NCBI RefSeq assembly: GCF_905372745.1
Contig: NZ_CAJPQR010000010.1
Span: 9,338 to 73,337, forward strand
DNA from: an uncultured Campylobacter sp.
GTDB lineage: Bacteria; Campylobacterota; Campylobacteria; Campylobacterales; Campylobacteraceae
Length of the DNA stretch: 64,000 nt
Reading direction: 5' to 3'
Shown here piece after piece: positions 16,629 through 26,108 of this stretch (its first letter is position 1; each line of letters begins with the position of its first letter). The notes beneath the pieces are model-generated. The model was given only the letters and a program-made list of their open reading frames with translations. It made no database searches and was not told the DNA's origin. Position numbers and translations under genes: made by a program.

Positions 16629-18437
16629 CTATCCGAAAATCTCAAATTTGTTAAATAGCTCAGGCTCATCTTTTACTATGCCGCGCTTAACGAGATCAGC
16701 CACGACTTCGCGGTTGCAGTCGGTTTGCAGCGGCCAGCCACGCGTATAGCCCTCGGCCTCGCCTTTTGCGGTGGCGTCGATGCAGACCGCACCCTCACGC
16801 ACGTAGATATCACGCAGAGCGTCGATATTATTCGTCACGCGCCAAAGCAGCATATATGGATTTTCCAGACGGTTTTCGGGCCCAACGAAAACGAGTAGTT
16901 TAAAGTACTCTTTAAATTTCAAAAGCTCATCAAAAACCTCTTTTACGAGGCGGTTTTTGTCAAATTTAACGACGCAAATCGGAGTTTTGGTATTTGTTTT
17001 AAACTGCGCTAGCTGCGTTAAATTTGGCTCTATTTCTTTAAATTTAGCAAGCAGCGCGGCGTCGTCCAAAAGTACCGGCGCAGGCGCCGAAAAATCCTGC
17101 GTCGCGTCGATTCCCAGCTTACCGCCAAAGCACGAGTTTGGACTCGCGTGATCGAGCTGATCGCACACGCCCTCGCTGATTAGCAGGCTTTTATCGCCGA
17201 AGCGGTTTAAAATATGCTCCGTAAGCGCGTCATAATCGCTCAAATTTGGAGCATCCTCGCCCACAAAAACCGCGTGCTTAACGAAACTCATCTGCCCCAC
17301 GCCCCAAAACGCGTGCATTGCCTGCTTGGCGTGCGCGGGATAAAGGGCGTTTATCTTAGCTAAAATGAGGTTGTGAAAGACGCCGTTTTCAGGCATGTTG
17401 TAGTCTAGAAGCTCGGGTACCGTCGTGCGCAAAAGCGGCAAGAAAATGCGCTCGGTCGCCCAGCCCATATACTTATCCTCAAGCGGCGGCTTGCCGACTA
17501 CGGTCGCGTGAAACAGGGGCTCACGCTTGCTCGTGATCGCCGTGACCTCCATCACCGGAAAAGGCTCGATCGGCGTATAAAAGCCGGTATGATCGCCAAA
17601 AGGCCCCTCAAGCTCAAATTTATCCGTATCCACAAAGCCCTCGATCACGTAGTCCGCGTCGTGCGGGACGTAAATTTCATTCGTTAGCGACTTTACGAGT
17701 TTGGCGGGCTCTTTGCGGATAAAACCGTAAAGCAACAGCTCAAACACGCCCTTTGGCAGCGGCGCCTGACCGCACCAGATATATAGCGGATCGCCTCCTA
17801 TTGCCACGGATACGGGCATCTTGCGGCCAGCGCGCTTGTATTCGTTAAAGAAATTTGCGCCGTCTTTGTGGATCTGCCAGTGCATGCCGAGGCGATTTTT
17901 ACCATAAATTTGCAATCGGTACATACCGACGTTTTGCAGTTCGCCGCCCGGGCTCTGCGTATAGACCTGCCCCATCGTGATAAAGGCACCACCGTCAAGC
18001 GGCCATGTTTTTAGCACTGGAAGCGAGAATAAATCGACATCCTCGCCAGTAAATTTGACCTGCTGACACTCGCCCTCGCCTTTTAATCTTTTTGTAAAAA
18101 TTTTTCTCATCTCAAACAAATAAGCGGCAAAATTTAGCTTTTCACCAAAGCTCTTAGGTTTTTTAGGCTTTAAAAGCTTTTCTATCTCGCTCGCGATCTC
18201 GTCTGGCTCGCGTCCGAAAATAAGCTCTAAAGCGCGCTTTGAGCCGTAGATGTTTGTTAGTACGGGGGCAAATTTACGCCCCGTTTTTTTGCAGATGGGA
18301 TTTGTAAAAAGCAGCGCCTGCGAGTTTTCGCGCTTGACCTCGATGTAGCTTGCGTGCGCGATCTCCAGATCGATATCCGCGGGCTCATCTATGACGCGCA
18401 GCAGGCCATTATCTTTTAGAAGCTTGATGTAGTCCAT
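16629..18437 (-). CDS. UbiD-family decarboxylase (menaquinone pathway)
   Basis: The 602-aa protein is a UbiD-type prenylated-FMN decarboxylase: the motifs NVGMYRLQIYGKNRLGMHWQIHKDGA and PFGDHTGFYTP and the segment LPKGVFELLLYGF are diagnostic, with the catalytic E-x-x-x-R-E/D region at EGPFGDHTG and R/E residues nearby. Campylobacter make menaquinone by the futalosine route, in which a UbiD-like enzyme removes the carboxyl group of the naphthoate intermediate (established for the route, inferred for this gene). Requires a UbiX-type flavin prenyltransferase encoded elsewhere. Start ATG at 18437 has AAGGA upstream. Confidence 0.9.
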   Translation of the reverse strand: MDYIKLLKDNGLLRVIDEPADIDLEIAHASYIEVKRENSQALLFTNPICKKTGRKFAPVLTNIYGSKRALELIFGREPDEIASEIEKLLKPKKPKSFGEKLNFAAYLFEMRKIFTKRLKGEGECQQVKFTGEDVDLFSLPVLKTWPLDGGAFITMGQVYTQSPGGELQNVGMYRLQIYGKNRLGMHWQIHKDGANFFNEYKRAGRKMPVSVAIGGDPLYIWCGQAPLPKGVFELLLYGFIRKEPAKLVKSLTNEIYVPHDADYVIEGFVDTDKFELEGPFGDHTGFYTPIEPFPVMEVTAITSKREPLFHATVVGKPPLEDKYMGWATERIFLPLLRTTVPELLDYNMPENGVFHNLILAKINALYPAHAKQAMHAFWGVGQMSFVKHAVFVGEDAPNLSDYDALTEHILNRFGDKSLLISEGVCDQLDHASPNSCFGGKLGIDATQDFSAPAPVLLDDAALLAKFKEIEPNLTQLAQFKTNTKTPICVVKFDKNRLVKEVFDELLKFKEYFKLLVFVGPENRLENPYMLLWRVTNNIDALRDIYVREGAVCIDATAKGEAEGYTRGWPLQTDCNREVVADLVKRGIVKDEPELFNKFEIFG

Positions 18438-18718
18438 ATTTTTCCTTAATAATTTATATCCGAACGAGCCGTTTTTGAAGCTAAAATTTTGGCCGCGTTT
18501 GAGTTAAATTTGTAAACATTTTGAGCCAAAAACACAACTTTAACTGCCGAAAAATTAGTAAAATCGTAAAAATTATCGGTTTTGGCGGATACGCTAATTT
18601 AACGCCGACTTAGCAAAAATTTGATCTCTTACAACCTCTAACCAAAAGCGCATGGCGCTAAATTTGCAGCGTTAAGGCAAGCAAAAAGTGAAAACCGGCT
18701 AGGGTTGCCTCCATCGGT

Positions 18719-19441
18719 CTAAGTCGTCTTAAAAAGGTACCATTTTGAGTTTGGAGAGAGCCGTTCTAGCATTATAAACTCGCTCGGACTCATCTGCGGC
18801 AGATCGGGTTTATTTTCCACGCGCATAAAACCCACTACGTTATCCGTTACGCCGCCAATAATAAGCTCAAAAACTCCGCCGTCGTACGCCGCATGAGATA
18901 GATGTAATCGCTTTACGGCTTCGTTTGCCGCCGCTTCGTCCTTTTGATATAGCGCAAACAGCTCTTCAAATTTCGCCTCGTTTTCGCGTCCGAATTTTAG
19001 CAATGCATTATCGTTTGCTAAAATCAGCCTTAAATTTTCTATATCCCCGCCCATTGCTCTAAGTTGCGCCTTTTCCGCCTCGCTCGCAGTCTCATAGCCC
19101 CTTATCATCGCCTCTATAATGCCGGTTTGAGCGAGAGATCTAAGCGCATAAATACCGTCTTCTTTAGCAAAAATGTATAAATCAAGGGATGTGCCGTTTT
19201 TAGAAGCGAGCCAAACGCGAAATATCCCGCTAAATTCGCCACTCCGGCCGAGTTTGGCGACTTTGATTTCGTCAAATTTGTCCGATGAGTAAAAATTATT
19301 TTTTAAGCGATCTCGCATCTCGCCTTTAAAATAGGCGTTTTTATCGAAATTTTTATCGGTAAAGAGCGAATAAATAAGTTCTAAATCTACCTGCGCAAAA
19401 AGCGCGGACGTCAAGAACGCTAAAATAAGCGCTTTTCTCAT
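18719..19441 (-). CDS. Periplasmic hypothetical protein behind hemC
   Basis: The 240-aa protein has a signal peptide (MRKALILAFLTSALFAQ) followed by a soluble acidic helical domain (VDLELIYSLFTDKNFDKNAYFKGEMRDRL at its start). Family not recognised. The ATG at 19439-19441 overlaps the hemC stop by four bases (ATGA), so it is translationally coupled; a longer in-frame start at 19531 would overlap hemC by 94 bases and disrupt the signal peptide. The 281 bp behind it hold no gene. Confidence 0.7.
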   Translation of the reverse strand: MRKALILAFLTSALFAQVDLELIYSLFTDKNFDKNAYFKGEMRDRLKNNFYSSDKFDEIKVAKLGRSGEFSGIFRVWLASKNGTSLDLYIFAKEDGIYALRSLAQTGIIEAMIRGYETASEAEKAQLRAMGGDIENLRLILANDNALLKFGRENEAKFEELFALYQKDEAAANEAVKRLHLSHAAYDGGVFELIIGGVTDNVVGFMRVENKPDLPQMSPSEFIMLERLSPNSKWYLFKTT

Positions 19442-20373
19442 ATATTCGCCATCTCCTCGGCGCGTTTTAGCAGCTCTTTTGCGCCCTTGCCGATAAATAT
19501 CCGTCCAAGCTCGGCGCCTACGCTCTTCCACTGGCTTTTTTGCGCGACGATATTTTCGCGTATGCTCTCGCTGCCGTCGGGCAGTCCCACGACCGCGCGT
19601 ATCTCGATCTTATCGCCGTTTAAATTTGCATTTACGCCGATAGGCACCTGGCAGCCGCCCTCTAGCATCGCGACGAAATCGCGCTCCACAGTCGTCTCTA
19701 TCACGGCTTTTTCGTCTTTTAGGAACTCTATCAAATTTAAAATTTCAGCATCCTCTCTAGCCTCGATACCAAGCGCACCCTGCCCCATCGCAGGCACCAT
19801 CTGATCTAGCTCAAACGGCACGATATGCGCGACTTCGGAGCGTAAATTTAAGCGGTTTACGCCCGCCATCGCTAGGATGATCGCGTCAAATTCGCCCTCT
19901 TTTAGCTTGCGCAAACGAGTTTGGACGTTGCCTCGTAGCGAGATGATCTCAAGATCGGGGCGCATCGCTAAAAGCTGCATTTTGCGGCGCAGACTCGTCG
20001 TGCCCACGCGCGCGCCCCCTGGCAGATCCTCAAATTTAGCGTATTTTTCGCTTAGCATCGCGTCTCTCACGTCCTCGCGCGAGCAGATAGCCGCTAGCAC
20101 TAGCCCCTCCGGAAATACGACGGGCACGTCTTTTAGACTATGCACGGCGATGTGCGTTTCTCCGCTTAGCATGCTGTCTTCCAGCTCTTTCGTAAACAGC
20201 CCCTTGCCGCCGATTTTAGCCAGCGGAGTGTCTAGGATCACGTCGCCTTTGGTTTTCATGCCCGTTAGCTCGACCGCGATTTGCGGATAGCGGGCTAAAA
20301 TTTTATCCCTGATATGCTCGCTTTGCCACATAGCTAGCACGCTTTTTCTCGTTGCGATTTTTAGTTTTTCCAT
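19438..20373 (-). CDS. hemC: Porphobilinogen deaminase
   Basis: The 311-aa enzyme joins four porphobilinogen units into hydroxymethylbilane for heme. It starts KLKIATRKSVLAMWQSEHI, contains GKGLFTKELEDSML, AVHSLKDVP, GTTSLRRKMQL, and the Cys that binds the dipyrromethane cofactor in LEGGCQVPIGVNA. Its first 13 bp overlap fxsA; hemA lies three genes upstream in the same leftward run, so tetrapyrrole genes are cotranscribed with proS. Confidence 0.97.
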   Translation of the reverse strand: MEKLKIATRKSVLAMWQSEHIRDKILARYPQIAVELTGMKTKGDVILDTPLAKIGGKGLFTKELEDSMLSGETHIAVHSLKDVPVVFPEGLVLAAICSREDVRDAMLSEKYAKFEDLPGGARVGTTSLRRKMQLLAMRPDLEIISLRGNVQTRLRKLKEGEFDAIILAMAGVNRLNLRSEVAHIVPFELDQMVPAMGQGALGIEAREDAEILNLIEFLKDEKAVIETTVERDFVAMLEGGCQVPIGVNANLNGDKIEIRAVVGLPDGSESIRENIVAQKSQWKSVGAELGRIFIGKGAKELLKRAEEMANI

Positions 20374-20798
20374 ATTTGCCTCTTTTCTTCTACAACTTCG
20401 ACGTCGATGATCTCGCCATCATCGCGCGGTTTGCTCTGTCCGCTCTCAAATTTTTCGTAATAATATTCGCTCCCGCTCTTGCGTTCGCCGCCGTTTTTTA
20501 AATTTGCAAAAAAAGCGACAGCTACGATCGCCGCGCCCAAAACATCGGTGATAAGCCCCGGGATAAACATAAAAAATCCCCCGATCGCCATACCTACGCT
20601 ACTAAAGACGTCTGAGGGCTTAAAAAACGCGATATTGCTCGTGAGCTGAAAAAATCCGACGCGAAACATAAAAAATAGCCCCAAAACAGCCGTAGCGATG
20701 ACCTCTAGGACTAAATTTAAAAATCCGTACGCGTGGATAAAAAAATACGCCGCCACGATCTCCAAAACGACGTAGGGCGTAAAAAAATGCTTTATCAT
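20361..20798 (-). CDS. fxsA: FxsA-family membrane protein
   Basis: The 145-aa protein has an N-terminal membrane helix pair, a central hydrophobic hairpin (AIGGFFMFIPGLITDVLGAAIV, with the family's F-x-x-P-G-x-x-T-D pattern) and a charged soluble tail. FxsA is known in E. coli for reducing F-plasmid exclusion of phage T7; its cell role is unknown. It overlaps proS (4 bp) and hemC (13 bp). Confidence 0.88.
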   Translation of the reverse strand: MIKHFFTPYVVLEIVAAYFFIHAYGFLNLVLEVIATAVLGLFFMFRVGFFQLTSNIAFFKPSDVFSSVGMAIGGFFMFIPGLITDVLGAAIVAVAFFANLKNGGERKSGSEYYYEKFESGQSKPRDDGEIIDVEVVEEKRQIWKN

Positions 20799-22507
20799 AG
20801 GCTCTTTAAGCGCACTAAAATTTCGCTCGCTTTGACCGTTTCTTTAACTAAGCCATCTCGCGTAACGAGCTCTACCATGCCTTCTGCTAGCCCCTTGCCC
20901 ACGATCACGGCATAAGGAAATCCCATCAGCTCAAATTCGCTCATTTTTACGCCAAAGCGCTCGTTTCTATCGTCAAGCAGCACCGAAACGCCCGCCTTGC
21001 GTAGGTCCTCGTAAAGTCCCTGCGCAAATTTGACGCCCTCTTCGTCCTTTAAATTTGAGACGATGATTTCAAATTTAAACGGAGCTAGGGTTTCGTTCCA
21101 GATTATGCCTTTTTCGTCGTGGCTAGCCTCGACGGCGACGGCGACCAGGCGGCTAACGCCGATGCCGTAGCAGCCCATGATAAACGGTTTTGCCTTGCCG
21201 TTTTCGTCCAAAAACGTCGCACCCATCGGCTCTGAGTACTTGGTGCCTAGCTTAAATATATGTCCGACCTCGATACCTTTGCTAACGCTTAAATTTCCGC
21301 CGCAGCAAGGGCATTTATCGCCGGCTTTTACGGCGGTTAGGTCCTTGAAACGCTCCGCGTTAAAGCTGCTAACGCTAACGCCTACAAAGTGATAATCCCG
21401 CTCGTTCGCGCCGCAGATCATCTGTGATTCGCCGCGAAGCTCCTTATCGATGTAAAACTCTACGCCTTTTAGCCCAACCGGCCCGCAAAATCCGCCGACT
21501 AACCCGGCTGCCGCGATCTCGGCTTCAGTCGCGTCCGCTAGCTCGAGCGCCCCGCATGCGTTTTGGGCCTTGACCTCTTGTAGTTCGTCCTCGCCGCGCA
21601 CGAAAAATACCACGATTTTCTCGCTTTTTTCGCATTTATCGCCGATAAAAATCGCCTTTTTTATCACCGCTTTTATGCAGTAAAACTCATCAACTCTAAA
21701 AAACTCTGCCACCTCTTTGATGGTTTTGGTATTTGGAGTTAAAAATTTAGCCGCGTCAGCCTCTGGCCGCTCAGCCTGCGTCGTTCGTTTTGCGCGGGTT
21801 GCGGCCTCTATGTTTGCGGCGTAGTCGCAGTTTTCGCAGACGATGATGTCGTCCTCGCCGCTATTTGCCAGCACCATAAACTCTTTACTTCCGCTGCCGC
21901 CTATCGCGCCGCTATCGGCTCTAACCGCGCGGAAATTTAACCCGAGGCGAGTAAAAATTTTGCTATAAGTTTTCTCCATCAGGTCAAATTCGCGGTCCAG
22001 ATCCTCGGCGTTTGCGTGGAAGCTATATCCGTCCTTCATCAAAAACTCTCGCCCTCTAAGCAGCCCGAATCTCGGCCTCGCCTCGTCTCTAAATTTGGTA
22101 TTTATCTGATACAAATTTAGCGGCAGCTGTTTATATGACGTTACCTTGCCTCGCACGAGCGCGACCACGCTCTCTTCGTTGGTCGGGCTTAGGACAAAGT
22201 CGTTTTCTTTGCGGTCCTTAAAGCGCAAAAGCTCCTTGCCGTAAAACTCATACCGCCCGCTCTCGCGCCAAAGATCCGCAGACGTGACGAAGCTCATCGA
22301 GATCTCCTGCGCGCCCGCTTCGTCAAGCTCCTCTTTGACGATATTTTTTATATTTTCAAGCACACGTTTGCCAAGCGGCAAAAAGTTGTAAAGTCCGCTG
22401 CCTACCTGCTCGGCGTAGCCCGCTCGGAGCAAAAATTTATGACTTGCCAGGCTTGCGTCTTTGGGCGCTTCTTTTGCCGTCGGCGCGTAAAATTTGCTAA
22501 ATTTCAT
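20795..22507 (-). CDS. proS: Prolyl-tRNA synthetase
   Basis: The 570-aa class II synthetase charges tRNA(Pro). Class II motifs are visible: motif 2 (FRDEARPRFGLLRGREFLMKD) and motif 3 region (GIGVSRLVAVAVE). An insertion domain between motifs 2 and 3 (about residues 225-385), typical of bacterial-type ProRS with editing activity, is present, and the C-terminal anticodon-binding domain follows (FEIIVSNLKDEEG...LLDDRNERFGVKMSEFELMGFP). The ATG at 22507 follows GGGAG and overlaps the hemA stop (ATGA); a start at 22519 is less likely. Confidence 0.97.
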   Translation of the reverse strand: MKFSKFYAPTAKEAPKDASLASHKFLLRAGYAEQVGSGLYNFLPLGKRVLENIKNIVKEELDEAGAQEISMSFVTSADLWRESGRYEFYGKELLRFKDRKENDFVLSPTNEESVVALVRGKVTSYKQLPLNLYQINTKFRDEARPRFGLLRGREFLMKDGYSFHANAEDLDREFDLMEKTYSKIFTRLGLNFRAVRADSGAIGGSGSKEFMVLANSGEDDIIVCENCDYAANIEAATRAKRTTQAERPEADAAKFLTPNTKTIKEVAEFFRVDEFYCIKAVIKKAIFIGDKCEKSEKIVVFFVRGEDELQEVKAQNACGALELADATEAEIAAAGLVGGFCGPVGLKGVEFYIDKELRGESQMICGANERDYHFVGVSVSSFNAERFKDLTAVKAGDKCPCCGGNLSVSKGIEVGHIFKLGTKYSEPMGATFLDENGKAKPFIMGCYGIGVSRLVAVAVEASHDEKGIIWNETLAPFKFEIIVSNLKDEEGVKFAQGLYEDLRKAGVSVLLDDRNERFGVKMSEFELMGFPYAVIVGKGLAEGMVELVTRDGLVKETVKASEILVRLKSL

Positions 22508-23796
22508 TCGTTCTCCCATTCAAATTCGTTATTTTCTTCTTGCGGCGTTTGCTCCGCGACGTTAAAGATCTCCCCGACGGCTCTTAGCTGCGCTTCGCTT
22601 CCGGCAGCACCCGCGAGGCTTTTTAGATTTATCGTCGGCGCGTGCAAAAACGCCTTAAAAACCTGATGTATGAGGCGATACGCCTCCTCTTTGTCGCTAT
22701 GTTTTAGATAGCCCTTTTTTAGGGCTTTTGCGACTTCTCTTTCGGCGCACTCTTTAGCCTGCTCTCTTATGCCTTTGATTAGCGGCGTGACGGCTAGCTC
22801 GCGCAGCATTTGGAAAAACGCCGCCGTATTTCGCCCGACGATGCCGTACGCGATCTGCGCCTGTTCCTCGCGCAGGGCAAGATTTTTATTTACGATCTCT
22901 TGCAGGTCGTCCACGGCGTAAATTTTAATATTTTCGCCCTGCGTGATCGCGATATCGCGCGGCACGGCTATATCAAAAAAGTAACGCTTAAACTCCTTTG
23001 GCTCTACCATCGCGTCGATCAAAACCGGATGCGGCGCGGCGGTCGCGGAAAATATGATTTGATATTTATTTATGTACTGCGCTACGTTTGAAAGCGAGTC
23101 GTATTCGTTATTGTCCCCTAGCGTCAGGGCCAAATTTTTAGCGCGCTCTTTGTTTCGGCTGATGATTATCGTTCTCGCGCCGCTTGCGATTAGATGCTTT
23201 GCGGCTAGCTCCGCCATCTCGCCAGCGCCTACTATCACGGCGACCATGCCGTTTAGCGTGCCGAAAATTTCCTTAGCCTTCGCCACCGCGACGCTTGAGA
23301 CCGAGATCGGGTTTTTGGAGATTTCGGTTTTGTTTCGTACCTCCGCCGCGCACTTAAAGGCAAACTCCATCGCCCTGCCGAGCTTCGCACCGCATTTACC
23401 GTTAGCGCGGGCAAATTTATACGCCTCTTTTAGCTGGCCCGCGATCTGCGTTTCGCCGATAACAAGACTATCTAGCGAGCTAGCTACGGCAAAGAGATGA
23501 TGCACGGCGCCGTTATCCTCGTAGATGTCGGCTCTGCTTTGCAGCTCCTCAAAAGGGATGCCGCAGATGAGCGACATGCAGGCGATGATGTGCTTGCTAG
23601 CGCCTTCGACCGTCTTTACGCTAGCGATGATCTCGACGCGGTTGCAGGTGCTTAGCACCATGCACTCGTTGATGTTTTGGCTGGAGCTAATGAGGCGTAA
23701 AATTTCGTTTTTGCGCTCGATGTTAGAAAAAGAAAGCTTTTCGCGCACGGATATATCGGTGTTTTTATGCGTAAAGCTCACGCTTGCGTAATGCAT
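22504..23796 (-). CDS. hemA: Glutamyl-tRNA reductase
   Basis: The 430-aa enzyme reduces Glu-tRNA to glutamate-1-semialdehyde, the entry to heme. MVLSTCNRVEI holds the catalytic Cys; ASSLDSLVIGETQIAGQLKEAY and the NADPH domain AVIVGAGEMAELAAKHLIASGA follow; a C-terminal dimerisation helix ends the protein. The ATG at 23794-23796 follows directly from the TGA of the polyprenyl synthase gene (TGATG); a TTG one codon earlier is possible. Confidence 0.96.
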   Translation of the reverse strand: MHYASVSFTHKNTDISVREKLSFSNIERKNEILRLISSSQNINECMVLSTCNRVEIIASVKTVEGASKHIIACMSLICGIPFEELQSRADIYEDNGAVHHLFAVASSLDSLVIGETQIAGQLKEAYKFARANGKCGAKLGRAMEFAFKCAAEVRNKTEISKNPISVSSVAVAKAKEIFGTLNGMVAVIVGAGEMAELAAKHLIASGARTIIISRNKERAKNLALTLGDNNEYDSLSNVAQYINKYQIIFSATAAPHPVLIDAMVEPKEFKRYFFDIAVPRDIAITQGENIKIYAVDDLQEIVNKNLALREEQAQIAYGIVGRNTAAFFQMLRELAVTPLIKGIREQAKECAEREVAKALKKGYLKHSDKEEAYRLIHQVFKAFLHAPTINLKSLAGAAGSEAQLRAVGEIFNVAEQTPQEENNEFEWENE

Positions 23797-24689
23797 CAAA
23801 ATTCCCTGTCTATCATTGATTTTACGATACTTTCTAGGCCGTCTACGTTAAATTTTTCTACCGATTTTATCGCCTGCTCGCCTAAATTTTTAGCCGCTTC
23901 TATGCTTTTTTTTATCGCGCCCGTTTCGTTCATCTTCGCCCTCACCCAGCCTCGCTCGGCCTCGCTCAGGTCCTTTTTAAACAAGCTTTTTAGCTTCTCT
24001 TTGTCCGCTTCGTTTAAGCTTTCGTAAAGATAAATGTAAGGTAGCGTCGTTTTGCCCTCTTTAAAGTCGCTGAAATTGGGCTTTCCAAGCGTCGCGGCGT
24101 CTTGCGTGACGTCTAGGATGTCGTCTACGATCTGAAAAGCTAGGCCTAAGTTTTTACCGTAAATTTTAAAATTACGCGCATCAAGTCCTGCTAACATCGC
24201 TCCGACCGCAGCCGCAGCCTCGATCAAAACGGCGGTTTTATAGTAGATCATCGTTTCGTATGCAGACTTATCGTCGTTAAATTTAGCCGAGAGATCCACG
24301 TCCATCATCTCGCCCACGCTTAGCTTGCTAACCGCGCCCGATATCTCGCCCGCGATCTCGTGCGGGAATTTCGACAGCTCGTAAAAGCCTTTCGAGTAGA
24401 GGATATCGCCCAGCATAACGGCGTTTTTAGTGCCAAAGCTCGCGTTTATACTCGGGCTTCCGCGCCTGGTGTCCGCGTCATCTATCACGTCGTCGTGAAG
24501 CAAGCTAGCTAGGTGAATAAGCTCGGTAATCGCGCAAATTTTAAGACTCTTCTCGCTTTCGCCCGCTATTTTTAAAAGCAACTTAGAGCGCAGCTTTTTG
24601 CCCGAATTTATCCGCGCAAACATCGCATTTGCAGGCTCATAGCCAAGCTCCGCGATAAAATTTTTCATTATCAGATCGATTTTTTCCAT
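23796..24689 (-). CDS. Polyprenyl diphosphate synthase
   Basis: The 297-aa protein makes long-chain prenyl diphosphate, most likely the side chain of menaquinone. Both Asp-rich motifs are present: LLHDDVIDDADTRRG and FQIVDDILDVTQD. Small residues before the first motif favour long chains, consistent with an octaprenyl (IspB-type) rather than farnesyl synthase, but chain length cannot be proven. It sits directly upstream of hemA. Confidence 0.92.
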   Translation of the reverse strand: MEKIDLIMKNFIAELGYEPANAMFARINSGKKLRSKLLLKIAGESEKSLKICAITELIHLASLLHDDVIDDADTRRGSPSINASFGTKNAVMLGDILYSKGFYELSKFPHEIAGEISGAVSKLSVGEMMDVDLSAKFNDDKSAYETMIYYKTAVLIEAAAAVGAMLAGLDARNFKIYGKNLGLAFQIVDDILDVTQDAATLGKPNFSDFKEGKTTLPYIYLYESLNEADKEKLKSLFKKDLSEAERGWVRAKMNETGAIKKSIEAAKNLGEQAIKSVEKFNVDGLESIVKSMIDREF

Positions 24690-24712
24690 TTAGGCTCACT
24701 TAAATTTTGCTT

Positions 24713-25168
24713 TTACTTGGCGTTTTGCGCGCTGTTTTGAGCGCCGCTCTGCTTTCTTGGCGGATCCAAAAACTCAACATCTACGCGCTGTTCGTCGTCG
24801 TTTATCAGCACGCGAAATTTCGCTACGCCTTGCTTAAAATCCTCAAAAACCAGATATAGCGCGACGCGGTCGCTAGGCGGAAACTTAAGATCTGGTATCA
24901 AAGTCTGCTTATAGGTTTCAAGGCCGCGCCTTAGCGACATAACAAGCTGGCGAGGATAGTTTCGGTAGCGCGAATGCACGATAATGTTCGTGTTATCAAA
25001 AAGCGTCCAGCGAAAGTCAAAGCTCTCTCGCTCGTTTGTGCCCTTTTTGGTTACGAAAACCCGCGCCCACTCGTCTTTTTTAAGCTCAAAAAGATGCTCT
25101 TCCTCGAAATTTACCGCGCCGAAAGCCAGCGATAAAAACAACGAAAATATAACGGCTATTTTACTCAT
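24713..25168 (-). CDS. Periplasmic conserved hypothetical protein
   Basis: The 151-aa protein has a signal peptide (MSKIAVIFSLFLSLAFGA) and a basic beta-rich domain (FEEEHLFELKKDEWARVFVTKKG...FDFRWTLFDNTNIIVHSRYRNYPRQ). The tail is short, Gln/Asn/Ala-rich and low in complexity. Function unknown; a gene of this type stands between the DUF2018 gene and the polyprenyl synthase in C. jejuni by memory. It overlaps the DUF2018 gene by eight bases. Confidence 0.72.
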   Translation of the reverse strand: MSKIAVIFSLFLSLAFGAVNFEEEHLFELKKDEWARVFVTKKGTNERESFDFRWTLFDNTNIIVHSRYRNYPRQLVMSLRRGLETYKQTLIPDLKFPPSDRVALYLVFEDFKQGVAKFRVLINDDEQRVDVEFLDPPRKQSGAQNSAQNAK

Positions 25169-25418
25169 TTTGACTTAAAATATCCCCACTAAGCCCGATA
25201 TAAATGTCGTTTAGCCGCTCGTTTATAAGCGTCTGATTTTGAGAAATAAACGAATTTTGCGCCGTTTCGTCAAAGCCGCTTTTTTCGCAAAATTCACTCA
25301 TCGCGATAAATTTTTCAAAGGTCTTTTCAAGCTCGTTTTCGACTAAGTTTTTGTTCGCGTTAAATAAAATATCAAAGAATTTTTCTCTCGGACTTTGAGA
25401 AAATATATCATAATCCAT
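25161..25418 (-). CDS. DUF2018 family protein
   Basis: The 85-aa helical protein MDYDIFSQSPREKFFDILFNANKNLVENELEK matches the small epsilonproteobacterial family DUF2018 (the Helicobacter HP0242 type, a tightly knotted helical dimer in crystals). Function unknown. ATG 25418 is chosen since it gives the family's N-terminus (MDY...F...SP..KFFDI); AAAGG lies upstream. Confidence 0.82.
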   Translation of the reverse strand: MDYDIFSQSPREKFFDILFNANKNLVENELEKTFEKFIAMSEFCEKSGFDETAQNSFISQNQTLINERLNDIYIGLSGDILSQNE

Positions 25419-25484
25419 AAATTTTAAAACCTTTCGCAAATCTTAAAATACGTATTATTTCTCGTAAAATAATGCGCTAAATTT

Positions 25485-26108
25485 TTATAACTTCTCGATG
25501 TATAGGGCGGCTTCTGCCACAGTAAATACATTGTCGCAGCTTGGACTTTGGCTACCAAAACCCCAGCAAACGTTTAGATATCTCATATCCGCATTACGTG
25601 CGGCAAGCTCGTCTTTTTTACTATCTCCGACAAATATCGCTTTATCGAATTCGCCTGATTTTAGTATCAAATTTAACATCGCCGGATCTGGTTTTTGAGG
25701 TACGTTTTCGTCCGCTCCGACGATGAGATCGAAAAATTTAAATATCCCGCTTCTTTGTAAAATTTCATCCAAAGTATATCGCGGCGCATTGCTAGCTAGA
25801 GCGACGAAATGCCCAGCCTCTTTTAGCCCGGCTAATAGTCCATCGACACCCTCGTATGCCGCGGCGTATTCGTGGTAGTTTTTCTTAAATTTAGCTTCAA
25901 AGTTATCCCGCAGCTTCATATCGGGCTTATCTATACCGTAAAAGTCAAGCCCCAAATTTCGCCCCGGCTCGTTTATGGCCTTTACGATAAACTCCGCGGC
26001 CAGATCGCCATCAAGCCCCAGCTCTCGCCGCACCTCGTTTACCGTCTCGCAGATCGCTTTTGCGCTATCTATGAGCGTGCCGTCCATGTCAAATATCACG
26101 CATTTCAC
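25485..26108 (-). CDS. HAD-superfamily phosphatase (phosphoglycolate phosphatase-like)
   Basis: The 207-aa protein has HAD motif I FDMDGTLID (nucleophile and acid Asp), motif II ALASNAP, and motif III/IV around KPDPAMLNL and IFVGDSKKDELAARNA. The four-helix cap after motif I makes it a C1-type HAD such as Gph. The substrate is not certain. Its start overlaps the stop of the next upstream gene by four bases. Confidence 0.88.
   Translation of the reverse strand: MKCVIFDMDGTLIDSAKAICETVNEVRRELGLDGDLAAEFIVKAINEPGRNLGLDFYGIDKPDMKLRDNFEAKFKKNYHEYAAAYEGVDGLLAGLKEAGHFVALASNAPRYTLDEILQRSGIFKFFDLIVGADENVPQKPDPAMLNLILKSGEFDKAIFVGDSKKDELAARNADMRYLNVCWGFGSQSPSCDNVFTVAEAALYIEKL

Noticed and set aside
18438..18718. 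Spacer behind the periplasmic gene as an RNA gene
   Set aside because: No tRNA, riboswitch or other known RNA pattern could be recognised; only weak stems.
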